NCBI RefSeq assembly: GCF_000004195.4
Contig: NC_030685.2
Location: 53,520,016 to 53,584,015, forward strand
From: Xenopus tropicalis
Taxonomy: Eukaryota; Chordata; Amphibia; Anura; Pipidae
Length of the DNA stretch: 64,000 nt
Reading direction: 5' to 3'
Both the position numbers and the translations under genes were made by a program. Positions 47,729 through 58,826 of this stretch are shown here, piece after piece; positions within the stretch are counted from its first letter, which is position 1, and each line of letters begins with the position of its first letter. Below the pieces are notes generated by a model that searched no databases, had not been told where the DNA came from, and saw only the letters and a program-made list of their open reading frames with translations.

Positions 47729-47875
47729 ACCATATGGTAATGTTTGGGCTCCCCAGGCCCTTTATCAAGCCACCAAGTCAAAGGCTTGGTAAAGGGTCCA
47801 GGTGGCCCAAAACATTGCCTTTTAGTATGTTGGCTTGTTGGTTTGATGAAGGTCCGGGTAGCCTGAAACATTGCC
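47729..47875. repeat. Three copies of a stem-loop module, one inverted
   Basis: The module 'TTGATGAAGGTCC...GCCTGAAACATTGCC' appears at 47840-47875, as aaggcttggtaaagggtccagg...aaaacattgcc at 47781-47819, and inverted at 47729-47767. Each contains a short complementary pair (ggtcc/gg.c-c) before AAACATTG. Related single modules lie at 18321, 33107 and 60410. Confidence 0.65.
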
Positions 47876-47983
47876 GTTTTTTGGGGGGGTTAAATTGCAT
47901 CACTTCAATTTCTCAGTGTACTGCTGGTACTTCCATTATTCTTCCATTATTCATGAATTACAGCAGAAGGAACATCACACCTA

Positions 47984-48416
47984 GGGGTTCATTTACTAAC
48001 CATTGATTTTTAATTTTAAACTCAATTAGAAAAAGTCCTATAGAAAAAAAGCTGCTACTTTTCCAAGATTTACTATGTATTTAAATGGCTAAAAATCTAA
48101 ATTCAAGAATTCACCAGTTTAAACTTGCTGAGTTCATGTAGAAATCAATGGCAAAAGGCCCTTCCCTTTTTTTGAAGTTCTTTCTTATGTCTTTTGTCTT
48201 TAGAGATTTTGCTGGGTTTTTTCGAATTGTCGCAGAAACAGTTCAATAAAGTCTGGATTTTTGCAGCGACAATTCGAAAAATTCGAGTTTTTTACTTTTC
48301 TTGTAGCAACTTTTCCTTGTGACTTTAAGTAAATATCCGACATTCAGGAAAGTGAATTCTGTCGAATTTGAAAATACAAAAAATGAGAAATTATGGAGTT
48401 TTTGTAAATCTGCCCC
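47984..48416. mobile_element. Diverged GGGG(T/C)T-GATTTACTAA-type foldback element
   Basis: Ends ggggttcatttactaac and tttgtaaatctgcccc, with TA on the left and TTAA on the right. The interior has the inverted pair gaattgtcgcagaaa / gcagcgacaattcg about 50 bp apart. It is a relative of the palindromic MITEs at 4013 and 21618. Confidence 0.65.
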
Positions 48417-49955
48417 TTAATATATGTAGCTCATATTTTGTAACAACATATCATTATTAGATTACATTATTCCAAGCACCTTAATTAGCTCAATGCTAAC
48501 ATGCGCTGTGGCAATTTCTAGTTCATCAGCAGCTAGACACATTGTTGGTAATTTCATGACCAACCAGAACCTTATTACATAACAAGACCCTGAGACAAGG
48601 TTCTCAGTATATCAAATTATTTATTTATTAATCAAATACAGAGTCTTGTAAAAGCTTTTAGCAATACAGAACAGCAACTGAAATGTGTCACAAACAGCTT
48701 CAAGTGAGACCCTGAAAGTCTTAGCCTTTTATAGATCATAGTATGCCTTAACTCAAAAGTATATAACACCCCTTTTACTACTCTGTGTACTCTGTGGTTA
48801 TAGCTGTGCAAATAGCAAAGTGCATTGGGGCTTAGCTAGTCAGCACTATCATGTCTGGGCCTTGTGATTTTATAAGATGGCCCATTTGACTTTTATATTC
48901 TACTTTATACCTTGCATATATAGTATATTTATATACCTTTATCTCCTACCTCATCTGCCTTGGGTTGTCTTTATAGGGGACACTGGGGGATTTTATGTGT
49001 CCCTTTATACAGAACTTACCCATCATAAGTGAGTGTCTCAACAACAGTGCAGGCTTATGAACTGTAAGAATGTGTGAGACCACAGTCTGACTACCTACGT
49101 ATACACTATGCATCTTCCTATGCAGGCACTTTACTAATATGCTTCATGCTGTGTTGTAAAGTTATAAAGTAATATGCCGTATAAATGATAACATGTAAGA
49201 TATACCTTACCAAAAACCAGCAGTCTTCCTTGGATTCCTGCGTTCAACCTCTACCCTTATGCTATTTAACGGTTATAGAAACTACTTATTGACTCATTAC
49301 AAACTCAAGCATGCTCAATCTGATGTAAAAAAACCTGTTACTCGGTGCACAGTACACAGGCAGCTGCCATACAGGTATAGTGGTATCTGATAATTAAAGC
49401 AGTACAGATATTAGGGTTTTTATGGTTGATATTAGGGTTCATTCACAATGCCCCAAGGCAAATAGCCATTTCGAAGCACAGAGACCTGCAGACTGAGCTT
49501 AGAAACGAGTGCAACTTGTGTTAGGCCGCACTCAAATTTAAAGGGGCGGGTGAGGGGAGGCACATAACCATCCTCCCCTCCTGCCCCCACCTTGTGTGTC
49601 ATTCTGAGGCACAATGAAACAGGAGCTGCAGCCTGCATCATGGCCCTCAGTGCAGATCGTTGTGTAGAGGGGTGCAAGTGCTCCATATATAAGCATTAAG
49701 GGGGACACTCTTGCACTTTTTAGTGCTTTTGCACTTGCACCCCCAGGGTCGTAAATAACCCCTCGTATCTACAAATAAGCTGCATGTATGGATGTATATA
49801 TGGATGGATAAATACGTTTTACATATATTTTGTCAACTTTTAACCCTACTCTTGCTTTTCCCACTAGGTTACAACATTAACCAATGAATGCCATGAAAGA
49901 CAACATTTCCATATAGTTTTTAATGAAGATTGAAGGAAGAACAAAGATAATTCAC
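48417..49955. other. Intronic DNA, repeat-like in part
   Basis: About 49430-49760 contains ggggtgcaagtgctcc / ttgcacttgcacccc, a partial foldback resembling 53330-53540. No boundaries could be set and no gene is present. Confidence 0.35.
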
Positions 49956-50031
49956 CTGTTTTTTGGCATTGCAAAATTTTGTCATGAATCGTGTCAGCTG
50001 ACTCAAAAAGGGTTCTGCTTTCTTGTATCAT
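49956..50031 (-). CDS. Coding exon (3rd from the end) of the same gene
   Basis: A 76-nt exon of 25 codons plus one base, too short to stand out as an open reading frame. On the minus strand it follows the acceptor catttacag and ends at the donor gtgaat. It begins MIQESRTLFESADT and ends ILQCQKT plus the first base of a glycine codon. The 62552-62755 exon ends in phase 0, while the 47270-47379 exon needs one preceding base. An exon of length 3n+1 was therefore required between them, and this one fits exactly. The peptide looks like an amphipathic helix continuing the helical C-terminal region. Function unknown. Confidence 0.85.
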
Positions 50032-50454
50032 CTGTAAATGCAAGAGGAAATAATATTAAAAAGAGGAAAAAGTTTAGAATGTTCTGTGGTTCACTAACAA
50101 AACCAGATGCAATTGCACCAGTTGTAGCGCAACTGAGCCTGGTGCAATGCCCACTTGCAACTCAATAACTCTTGCATTCTGGGCTGCATTGTGGGAAAAC
50201 AATGGCAATCGCACTCAAAACTGCACTTTGCTCACTGCCTCTGTGGATGTAAATCAGCCCTTTAATCTGCGACCTGAGAAACAAAGTTAAGAAACACCCT
50301 TCTAATTAAATGGTAAAAGGCAAGTACACATCAAAGCCCATAAATACCCACATCAGTCAAATAATACATAGGTCAATAATTACAACGGTTAGTAAAAAGT
50401 AATATTTAAAAAATATATTAGCTCAAAGATTTTATCACAGTACTAGAGGTATAA

Positions 50455-50570
50455 TCCCTAAAAATATTAGGCACCCCAAAGTGATTATAATTGCCTACCT
50501 GATACCCCGGGCCAGTGCTCCTCTTAGCAAACTGCATCAGCCTGGGAAATTTCTGTATAAGTTTCTCCAC
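50455..50570. mobile_element. Fragment of a long AAGGAGAAGG-family variant
   Basis: The words aggcaccccaaagtgattataattgcctacctgatacc and gccagtgctcctcttagcaaactgcatcagcctggg match, inverted, those at 19990-20110 and 42680-42760. It is an interior fragment without ends. Confidence 0.45.
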
Positions 50571-50789
50571 TTCATTTTTTTTCTCTGGGCCTGGGCAGGT
50601 GCATGTGCAGTAGAGTGAAAAAAACTTTTTTTGCATCTAAGTTCAGTCTTCCCTCTGACCATGCGTCTGCCCAGACCGGAACATAGAAAAGATGGAAGAA
50701 GCTGAAGAAGATGGTGACAAGGAACTTCAACAAAAAATCCCTGAGCTGTTTCAACTATTTCCAGTCCATAAAACTACCTGTTCTGGAAA

Positions 50790-50801
50790 TATATCTATCT
50801 A

Positions 50802-50847
<46 letters not shown>
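50790..50847. repeat. (TATC)n(AT)n microsatellite
   Basis: Three TATC units followed by about 20 AT units. Confidence 0.92.
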
Positions 50848-50849
<2 letters not shown>

Positions 50850-51474
50850 CATATACATGTTGTTTTAAATGGCTTCTTTTTTTATAGATATTTATGAGTA
50901 TTCAAAAACAAGGCACAAGCCACCATGATTTTTGCACCCTGCCCAAGTGTAAAACTGGGGTAGCTGGGGCCCCTCTTGACCTCCACTGCTACCCACCCAC
51001 CCTGCTACAGTAAACCTAGCATATTGCCCTCCACACATCATCTGCTGCTCCCCCAGCTACTGTACATGCTGGCGACTTTATGGTTGAGCATGGAATGTTT
51101 GGCCCACCAGGACATGGTCCTGATGAGCCTGTCCAACCCTGCCCCAAGGGTGAGGGCACAGGTCCTGGCATTCCAGAATGGAATTTAACAGGGCTGTGGA
51201 GTCGGTAGATAAATTCTCCGACTCCGACTCCTCAGTTTCTGATACTTCCGACTCCGACTCCACGACTCTTTAATATGCTAATGTATTTTATACATCCAGG
51301 AAGGGGAAGGGGCACTTAAAACACAACTGAACTGATAATAAACTGATAGACAATTTTATCTATACTCCTACTTCTAATGATTTCCCTAGAATCCCATAGT
51401 CATGTTTAAAGTTTAAGCTAACATTACAGCTGAATTACAGCAGTTTTTCAAATGTTTTAAAGCTTCAGTCTTAA

Positions 51475-52852
51475 AGGAACAGTAACACCAAAAAATAAAA
51501 GAGCTTTAAAGTAATAAAAATATAATGCACTGTTGCCCTGCACTGGTAAAACTGGTGTGTTTTCTACAGTAACACTACTATAATTTATATAAAAAGCTGC
51601 TGTGTAGCCACGGGGGCAGCCATTCAAGCTGGAAAAAAGGAGAAAAGGCACAGGTTATATAGCAGATAACAGACAAGTTCTGTAGAATACAATAGTGTTT
51701 TATCTGCTATGTGTCTGTGCCTTTTCTCCTTTGAATGGCTGCCCCCATGGCTACATAGCAGCTTATTTATATAAACTATAGTAGGGTTTCTGTAGCAAAC
51801 ACCCCAGCTGTACCAGTGCAGGAATGGCTGCCCCCGGGGCTACACAGCGGGGTATTTATATAAACTATAGCAGGGTTTCTGTAGCAAACACCCCAGCTGT
51901 ACCAGTGCAGGAATGGCTGCCCCCGGGGCTACACAGCAGGGTATTTATATAAACTATAGTAGGGTTTCTGTAGCAAACACCCCAGCTGTACCAGTGCAGG
52001 AACTGCTGCCCCCGGGGCTACACAGCAGGGTATTTATATAAACTATAGTAGGGTTTCTGTAGCAAACACCCCAGCTGTACCAGTGCAGGAACTGCTGCCC
52101 CCGGGGCTACACAGCAGGGTATTTATATAAACTATAGTAGGGTTTCTGTAGCAAACACCCCAGCTGTACCAGTGCAGGAATGGCTGCCCCCGGGGCTACA
52201 CAGCAGGGTATTTATATAAACTATAGTAGGGTTTCTGTAGCAAACACCCCAGCTGTACCAGTGCAGGAATGGCTGCCCCCGGGGCTACACAGCAGGGTAT
52301 TTATATAAACTATAGTAGGGTTTCTGTAGCAAACACCCCAGCTGTACCAGTGCAGGAATGGCTGCCCCCGGGGCTACACAGCAGGGTATTTATATAAACT
52401 ATAGTAGGGTTTCTGTAGCAAACACCCCAGCTGTACCAGTGCAGGAACTGCTGCCCCCGGGGCTACACAGCGGGGTATTTATATAAACTATAGTAGGGTT
52501 TCTGCAGCAAACACCCCAGCTGTACCAGTGCAGGAATTGCTGCCTCTGGGGCTACACAGCGGGGTATTAATATAAACTATAGTAGGGTTTCTGTAGCAAA
52601 CACCCCAGCTGTACCAGTGCAGGAATGGCTGCCCCTGGGGCTACACAGCGGGGTATTAATATAAACTATAGTAGGGTTTCTGTAGCAAACACCCCAGCTG
52701 TACCAGTGCAGGAATGGCTGCCCCCATACTACACAGCAGCTTATTTATATAAATTATAGTAGATTTTCTAAAGTAAACACCCAGTGCAGGGCAGCAGCAC
52801 ATTATATTTTAGTTACTTTTATACACTTTCATTTTTTGGTGTTACTGTTCCT
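51475..52852. mobile_element. TTAA-flanked MITE, AAGGAACAGTAACACC family, copy 3, with expanded right arm
   Basis: Flanked by TTAA at 51471-51474 and 52853-52856. Its ends are near-identical to 44123-44539, but it is about 960 bp longer because an 89-bp segment of its right arm is tandemly amplified. Confidence 0.93.
51779..52735 (+). repeat. 89-bp minisatellite, about 11 units
   Basis: The word caaacaccccagctgtacc recurs at exact 89-bp steps starting at 51796 (51885, 51974, 52063, 52152, 52241, 52330, 52419, 52508, 52597, 52686). Units carry ordered variants: aatggctg or aactgctg, cagcaggg or cagcgggg, and tatttata or tattaata in the last units. The unit derives from the flanking MITE arm, where tatttatataaa-tatagtag occurs once in other copies. 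Confidence 0.95.
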
Positions 52853-53309
52853 TTAAACTATTGACTACCCATTCCCTTCACGTATACAAGTATTTCTAGT
52901 CCTGCAATTTTTTTTTACTTAATTAGTAATGAGTGAGAGTTAGGCTAGGTTCCCAGTGGGCATTAGGTTCCCAGTAACAGAGGAACACAAGGCAGTGGAG
53001 CTGCCGCACCGTAACTGTGCGTTACATCCCATTTAGTGAAGCATACAGTCAATGAAAAGCTTCATGGTCACTCAACATGTTCGTTTATGCACTGCGTGCA
53101 TTGGGCTTTATTCTTATAGCAGAGAAGTAATTAATTATGACTGTTTGTGAATTGGGACATTTAAACTTGCTTTATTTTTTTTTTTTTATTCCCATTTAAA
53201 TTTAGTAGGAGTCGGAGTCGGTTCATTTTTTGCTGACTCCGACTCTGACTCCAGGTATCCAAAATTGCCTCCGACTCCTCGACTCCGACTCCACAGCCCT
53301 GGAATTTAA

Positions 53310-54830
53310 GGACCTGCGCTTTCTAAATTAATACAGTGCGGTAGGCAGTGAGCAGAGCTGTACTCATGAGGGGGGAGGGGAGGCATTTAGGTGTGCGCTA
53401 TCTTACCCCCAACCCAGTCTGCACCTCTTAAATCCAGCATGATATGGGGGCACAGCAAGACCCCAGAAGCAAAAGCTTCTTAAATTAGCACAACTTTGCA
53501 CCCCTCAGTGCTGTAGCATTTGTGTCCAGGGTAATGCTGAAAATGGCTTATATGATTAGTAGCATGTCATTTTAATAATACTGCATTTAGAGCACGCCCA
53601 TCTTATCTATCTTATACAGATTTTGCCTTGTGTCAGTGCAACGTGTTTCTAAATATTATTTTTCAACCAAGGTGCAAAGAGAAATCTGCAAATATTTTAC
53701 AAAAATGATGGAAATGGTAATTTTCATTTAATGCAAAAGCAAAATTTACTGTTAACTGTTATACCACTCTAGGGAATCTTTGAGAAGTGGATGCAATACC
53801 TGGCACTGGGTAAGCTTCACTGAACAGGAACAGTCCCTGACACATGTGAAACCATTGACTCTCCCTAATGGTATTAGCTAAACAAAGGAAACAGGCTAAT
53901 AACGGATACCAGTGATAATGTTAAATGTTTAGATAACCGAGACGAAACAAAAACAGAACAGACTTCAGCAGAAAATTACAGGAAACCTTTTTGGTGGGAA
54001 CGTGTCCTAGTTCAAGTACAAGCAAAATGACTGCATCGCTGAAGAGGTGCTTTGAAGGCATCATAAAACTGAATGTTTAGTGGAAAAAACAGTGAAGGTT
54101 GCTTTCATCAAAGCCTGCAGCAGAAATGTTATAGGCTCACACAGGAAGGTAAATTAGAGTTGCTTTAAGGCAACAGAGGAGCGTACAGTACTATGGGGCA
54201 GGTTTTACAGAATTTGAACTGGGGAATGAAAGGAGAACACCATTCAGTGTTAGAGCTCAGCAGCAGCAGCACAGGACTTTAACATCCCTCTGAATCTTTC
54301 ATACCTGCTGCAATCTGCATGCAGACATGGTCATACAAATAGTACGGCTGCTTTTCTGCATTGTAGGACTTTATTTCAGTAGGACTGAAATAACTTTACA
54401 AGGATTTGCCCAAAGCCACACACATCCTGGTACTTTTTATTCTTAGAATTTGAAAGTCATTAAATGTGCTATTCCTTGCATCTGTTTTCCAGTGGCAACA
54501 TTAGAAAATAAACATCTCTAAGTGTGCCAGTAAAAATCCCATTGCATTATCACATTTTCTAATGGTTGATGTGCTACCAGACTGACAACTACCAGAAGTA
54601 TAGTGCTTCTAACACATAATGTCATTAGAAAAGATAAAACTATAACTGCAATTCCTTATAACAGATGCCAGGAGACAGAAGTTTTTAGACAGAAGACTGT
54701 AGAACAATTCTACCCTGAAGCCTGAACTTAATGTTTTTGGTACATAAAATCAGTTGCATTGAGCATAGCTGATAATTCAGTAAATTAAATGTTCAATCTT
54801 TAACATGTGGAAATATTGAAAATGAGAGTC
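53310..54830. other. Intronic DNA, nothing firmly recognised
   Basis: About 53330-53540 resembles the foldback-like segment at 49430-49760. The rest shows no repeat ends or exon signals. Confidence 0.4.
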
Positions 54831-54869
54831 TCAGATGTTGGGCTCAATACATTTAAAAACTGTCCCGTA

Positions 54870-56030
54870 TGTAGGGACCCTAGGGTGTGACCCCTGCTCA
54901 GTTTTACCCACAGTGATGGGTCTCTTCAAATTTTTGTCTGGAACTCTCAAACCGGAGAGACTGTAAAGTTTGACTGTGTAAATAGTTGGCTCTAATAAAA
55001 GACTGCTGAGCCCCCACCTCACTACAACTTCTACCTCACCCCACCTCACAAGGTGGGAACCATTGCCATTCCATACCCTACGGAGTGCATGCAGGGTAGT
55101 CACGAACGCTGGGTTAGGGTGGGAAGGAATGGACTTAAAAGAAAAGTAACACTAAATTTTTTTAAGTAAAAAAGCTATTCTACTTAGTATTTGCAAACCA
55201 CTTAGTATTTGAAATGCTTTAATAGAAAATACCTGCTAAAACTTGGGTTCCTGTCAATTGAACTATGGCGATAAGGCAAAGGAAGTAGCAGCATCCCCTA
55301 TGCGACGATCGATTGATCGAGTCTAGCCTTCTTTCTGTATAGGAAGGAGTCAGGTTAGGCTCGATCAATCGATCGTCGCATAGTGGATGCTGCTCCTTCC
55401 TTCGCCGTAGTTCGCCGAAGTGGTTTGCAGGATAGGGCAGCTATTGGTGGAGGGTAGAATAGCTTTTTTACTTAAAAAATTTTAGTGTTACTTTTCCTTT
55501 AATAAAGTTGGCTTGGGGGGCTATGATTGTCTAAGAGTTAACTAATGTTTGCACTAACCTTTATTTCCCTTAAGCTATGTGCCTGGGACACCTGAATGAA
55601 GGCAGGATAGTTCCCAAGTGTCTCCTTAAATGGGTACCTCAACACCTCTGTTTATAGGTCCGGAGGTGTATCATGGTTTCCCAGTAAGTATTTACCTGCC
55701 ATACCCCTATTACAAGGTCCAGGTGGTATGTCAAGATTTTCTCTAAGTGTAAGTGCCTGAGTGCTCTACCAAGACACTCAAGAGGTGTAAATAAGTTCTG
55801 GTAACAGTAACTGCAGCAGTTTACAAATGTGCCTTAGCTTTATAGTATCCATTGTGACCTGATAGTTCTCAGGAGAGACTATCCGAAGCGGGTGTATGGA
55901 TCTGTATATTTTATAATTTAAACTTTCCACTTAGCGAAGGCCCACTCCTTTGACCAAGAGTCCCAATGTGCCCCATGCTCTAACCATAGCCTGGCATTTA
56001 AAGTGCTTTTTAGCCAAAATGGGGTTACAC
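54870..56030 (+). mobile_element. Retroelement-like remnant interrupted by a MITE
   Basis: Starts tgtagggaccctagggtg, like the segment at 42914, and has ctaataaaag at about 54993. After the MITE 55139-55498 it continues to agcgaaggcccactcctttg and ccccatgctct (about 55934-55980), again like 43695-43740. It is too diverged to define LTR boundaries. Confidence 0.35.
55139..55498. mobile_element. TTAA-flanked MITE with a central palindrome
   Basis: Flanked by TTAA at 55135-55138 and 55499-55502. Outer arms aagaaaagtaacactaaa / tttagtgttacttttcctt. Near the centre, atgcgacgatcgattgatcga (55300-55320) pairs with its complement at 55362-55382 around a ~40-nt spacer. Noncoding. Confidence 0.85.
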
Positions 56031-57371
56031 GTACTAATTCCAGCTCTCTGTATGTATGGTTTGAAGTGTGACTCCTGATTCCAGCTCCTTGTGTATCAAG
56101 TTGATTTAGCTCAACATGCTAGCAGGATGAGATTCTATGCTTGGTGCTTTCTCTGTCCCAGTATGACATAGTATCTCTATTAAGCCAAGTCTGTTCAATA
56201 ATGTATTTATAAAAGCTAAGGTATCTAAGGAAATTGCACTAATACTTTGGAGAACTTGGAGCTTTGCTTTGCATTCTGTAGACAAAGGTGAATGATGATA
56301 ATGGATGAAGTTGTTCTAAAACAAAAGTTGCTACAGTACCACATTTTATATCCATACATCAACTGTTTTGTTGCTACTACTGGCAAGAGTTGCTAGTGCT
56401 CAAATGCAAGTAGGTGCTCGGTTAATCGGCAACACATTATTTCTGCATTCATGCAGTTATATTTGGCAATATATATTCCACCAATTTCACTGTAGAACGA
56501 GGAGGGATAATATTGCTGGACAAATTCAAGGTAGTAGGTAGCCTTGGTTTGCCTAAATCCTGTATGTTCATATCTCAGGTGTGTGTATGATTTAGTGTTG
56601 TTATCGATATTGTTGTATACCTTAAATAGGTTATAAGGAAAGCTAAAACTCTACACACTATATATCTGTTGTATACCAGCAAAACATTATCTATGTCACT
56701 AATAGTTTAAGGATTTCAGGGTTAAATCTTAGTATAATATAAAAACCTAGAGTTCCTATTCAGTGTATTGTTGATGTTATATTCATTTTCCTACTCTATT
56801 TCATTCTAAAGCTTTTGACTTTACTTGGAAATACATTCTGATATACCCAGAAATTCCTAAAAAATTGTTTTTTAGCAAAACACCTTGCAGCTCCTTATGT
56901 TATTGCAGGCATAATCCTAAAGATCACAGAACAATCATCTTAAAATGTGAAGAGCACAGAAAAGTACAGACAAGCCTATTTAGAGACTCTAACAAATTCC
57001 ATTTAGATTGCATGTATCTGTTTTAATGAGCTCACTAAGACTTCTTTCGGATGTTTGTTTACATTACACAAATACTATGCTTACAGGAAAATCCAGGGAG
57101 CACGGTGCAATGAGCTGTATGTTATGAACTTAGGGTAACAGCAACAGCTATGGTGGTCTGGTTGGGTTCTTTGGCATTAAACCACCGTGGCACACTGAGT
57201 TTGCTGGATTAATAAAATAAACATATATCCTGTTGATATTAGCATTTACAAAGACAGACAAGTAATAGAATATACAACACAAACTATAGCTGCCACACAA
57301 CAACTCAATATGCACTAAGGACAAAATGCATTCTGAAGGTGAAGAGTGGCCCTTCTACTTATTATATAACA
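56031..57371. other. Intronic DNA, nothing recognised
   Basis: No gene or repeat ends supported. Confidence 0.45.
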
Positions 57372-57385
57372 TATATATATATATA

Positions 57386-58826
57386 TACAGTGGTGTGAAA
57401 AACTATTTGCCCCCTTCCTGATTTCTTATTCTTTTGCATGTTTGTCACATTTAAATGTTTCTGCTCATCAAAAACCGTTAACTATTAGTCAAAGATAACA
57501 TAATTGAACACAAAATGCAGTTTTTAAATGAAGGTTTACGTTATTAAGGGAGAAAAAAAACTCCAAATCTACATGGCCCTGTGTGAAAAAGTGATTGCCC
57601 CCCTTGTTAAAAAATAACTTAACTGTGGTTTATCAATTTCAATTTTAAATTTCAATATCAATTTCTGTAGTCACCCCCAGGCCTGATTACTGCCACACCT
57701 GTTTCAATCAAGAAATCACTTAAATAGGGGCTACCTGACACAGAGAAGTAGCCCAAAAGCACCTCAAAAGCTAGACATCATGCCAAGATCCAAAGAAATT
57801 GAGGAACAAATGAGAACAAAAGTAATTGAGATCTATCAGTCTGGTAAAGGTTATAAAGCCATTTCTAAAGCTTTGGGACTCCAGCGAACCACAGTGAGAG
57901 CCATTATCCACAAATGGCAAAAACATGGAACAGTGGTGAACCTTCCCAGGAGTGGCCGGCCGACCAAAATTACCCCAAGAGCGCAGAGACAACTCATCCG
58001 AGAGGCCACAAAAGACCCCAGGACAGCAGGCCTCACTTGCCTCAATTAAGGTCAGTGTTCACGACTCCACCATAAGAAAGAGACTGGGCAAAAACGGCCT
58101 GCATGGCAGATTTCCAAGGCGCAAACCACTTTTAAGCAAAAAGAACATTAAGGCTCGTCTCAATTTTGCTAAAAAACATCTCAATGATTGCCAAGACTTT
58201 TGGGAAAATACCTTGTGGACCGACGAGACAAAAGTTGAACTTTTTGGAAGGTGCGTGTCCCGTTACATCTGGCGTAAAAGTAACACAGCATTTCAGAAAA
58301 AGAACATCATACCAACAGTAAAATATGGTGGTGGTAGTGTGATGGTCTGGGGTTGTTTTGCTGCTTCAGGACCTGGAAGTCTTGCTGTGATAGATGGAAC
58401 CATGAATTCTACTGTCTACCAAAAAATCCTGAAGGAGAATGTCCGGCCATCTGTTCGTCAACTGAAGCTGAAGCGATCTTGGGTGCTGCAGCAGGACAAT
58501 GACCCAAAACACACCAGCAAATCCACCTCTGAATGGCTGAAGAAAAACAAAATGAAGACTTTGGAGTGGCCTAGTCAAAGTCCTGACCTGAATCCTATTG
58601 AGATGTTGTGGCATGACCTTAAAAAGGCGGTTCATGCTAGAAAACCCTCAAATAAAGCTGAATTACAACAATTCTGCAAAGATGAGTGGGCCAAAATTCC
58701 TCCAGAGCGCTGTAAAAGACTCGTTGCAAGTTATCGCAAACGCTTGATTGCAGTTATTGCTGCTAAGGGTGGCCCAACCAGTTATTAGGTTCAGGGGGCA
58801 ATTACTTTTTCACACAGGGCCATGTA
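57386..58826 (+). mobile_element. Tc1-like transposon, right end missing
   Basis: Left terminus CAGTGGTGTGAAAAACTATT follows a TA inside an (AT)n tract. An inner direct/inverted motif acatggccctgtgtgaaaaag (57570-57590) has its complement at about 58808-58828 (ctttttcacacagggccatgt). The outer right terminus is lost: the sequence switches into a TACAGGTATGGGA-family fragment at about 58826. A nearly complete transposase gene lies inside. Confidence 0.92.
57780..58788 (+). pseudogene. Tc1/mariner transposase gene, frameshifted
   Basis: A DDE-type transposase that would cut and paste its element at TA sites in the nucleus. It starts MPRSKEIEEQMRTKV. The N-terminal paired-type helix-turn-helix DNA-binding region (GYKAISKALGLQRTTVRAII, then the GRP-like motif SGRPTK) runs to about 58020. 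The reading frame then shifts by one, apparently from a short deletion near 58025, and a 278-codon open frame carries the rest. The catalytic residues are present: Asp in LWTDETK, Asp in QQDNDPKH, and Glu in [11 protein letters not shown]. The glycine-rich VKYGGGSVMVWGCF box and the C-terminus KGGPTSY are also intact. The frameshift separates DNA binding from catalysis, so it should not produce an active enzyme. Confidence 0.92.

Larger units (their letters stand above)
51189..53301. mobile_element. 2.1-kb hAT element with GAGTCGGAGTCGG ends, hosting a nested MITE
   Basis: Starts CAGGGCTGTGGAGTCGG and ends CCGACTCCACAGCCCTG. The perfect 8-bp duplication gaatttaa lies at 51181-51188 and 53302-53309. 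The subterminal DNA is made of repeated tccgac/gtcgga triplet-like words. A TTAA MITE (51475-52852) sits inside. The shorter relative at 31840-32172 shares the outer ~100 and ~260 bp. No transposase frame is recognisable. Confidence 0.93.
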
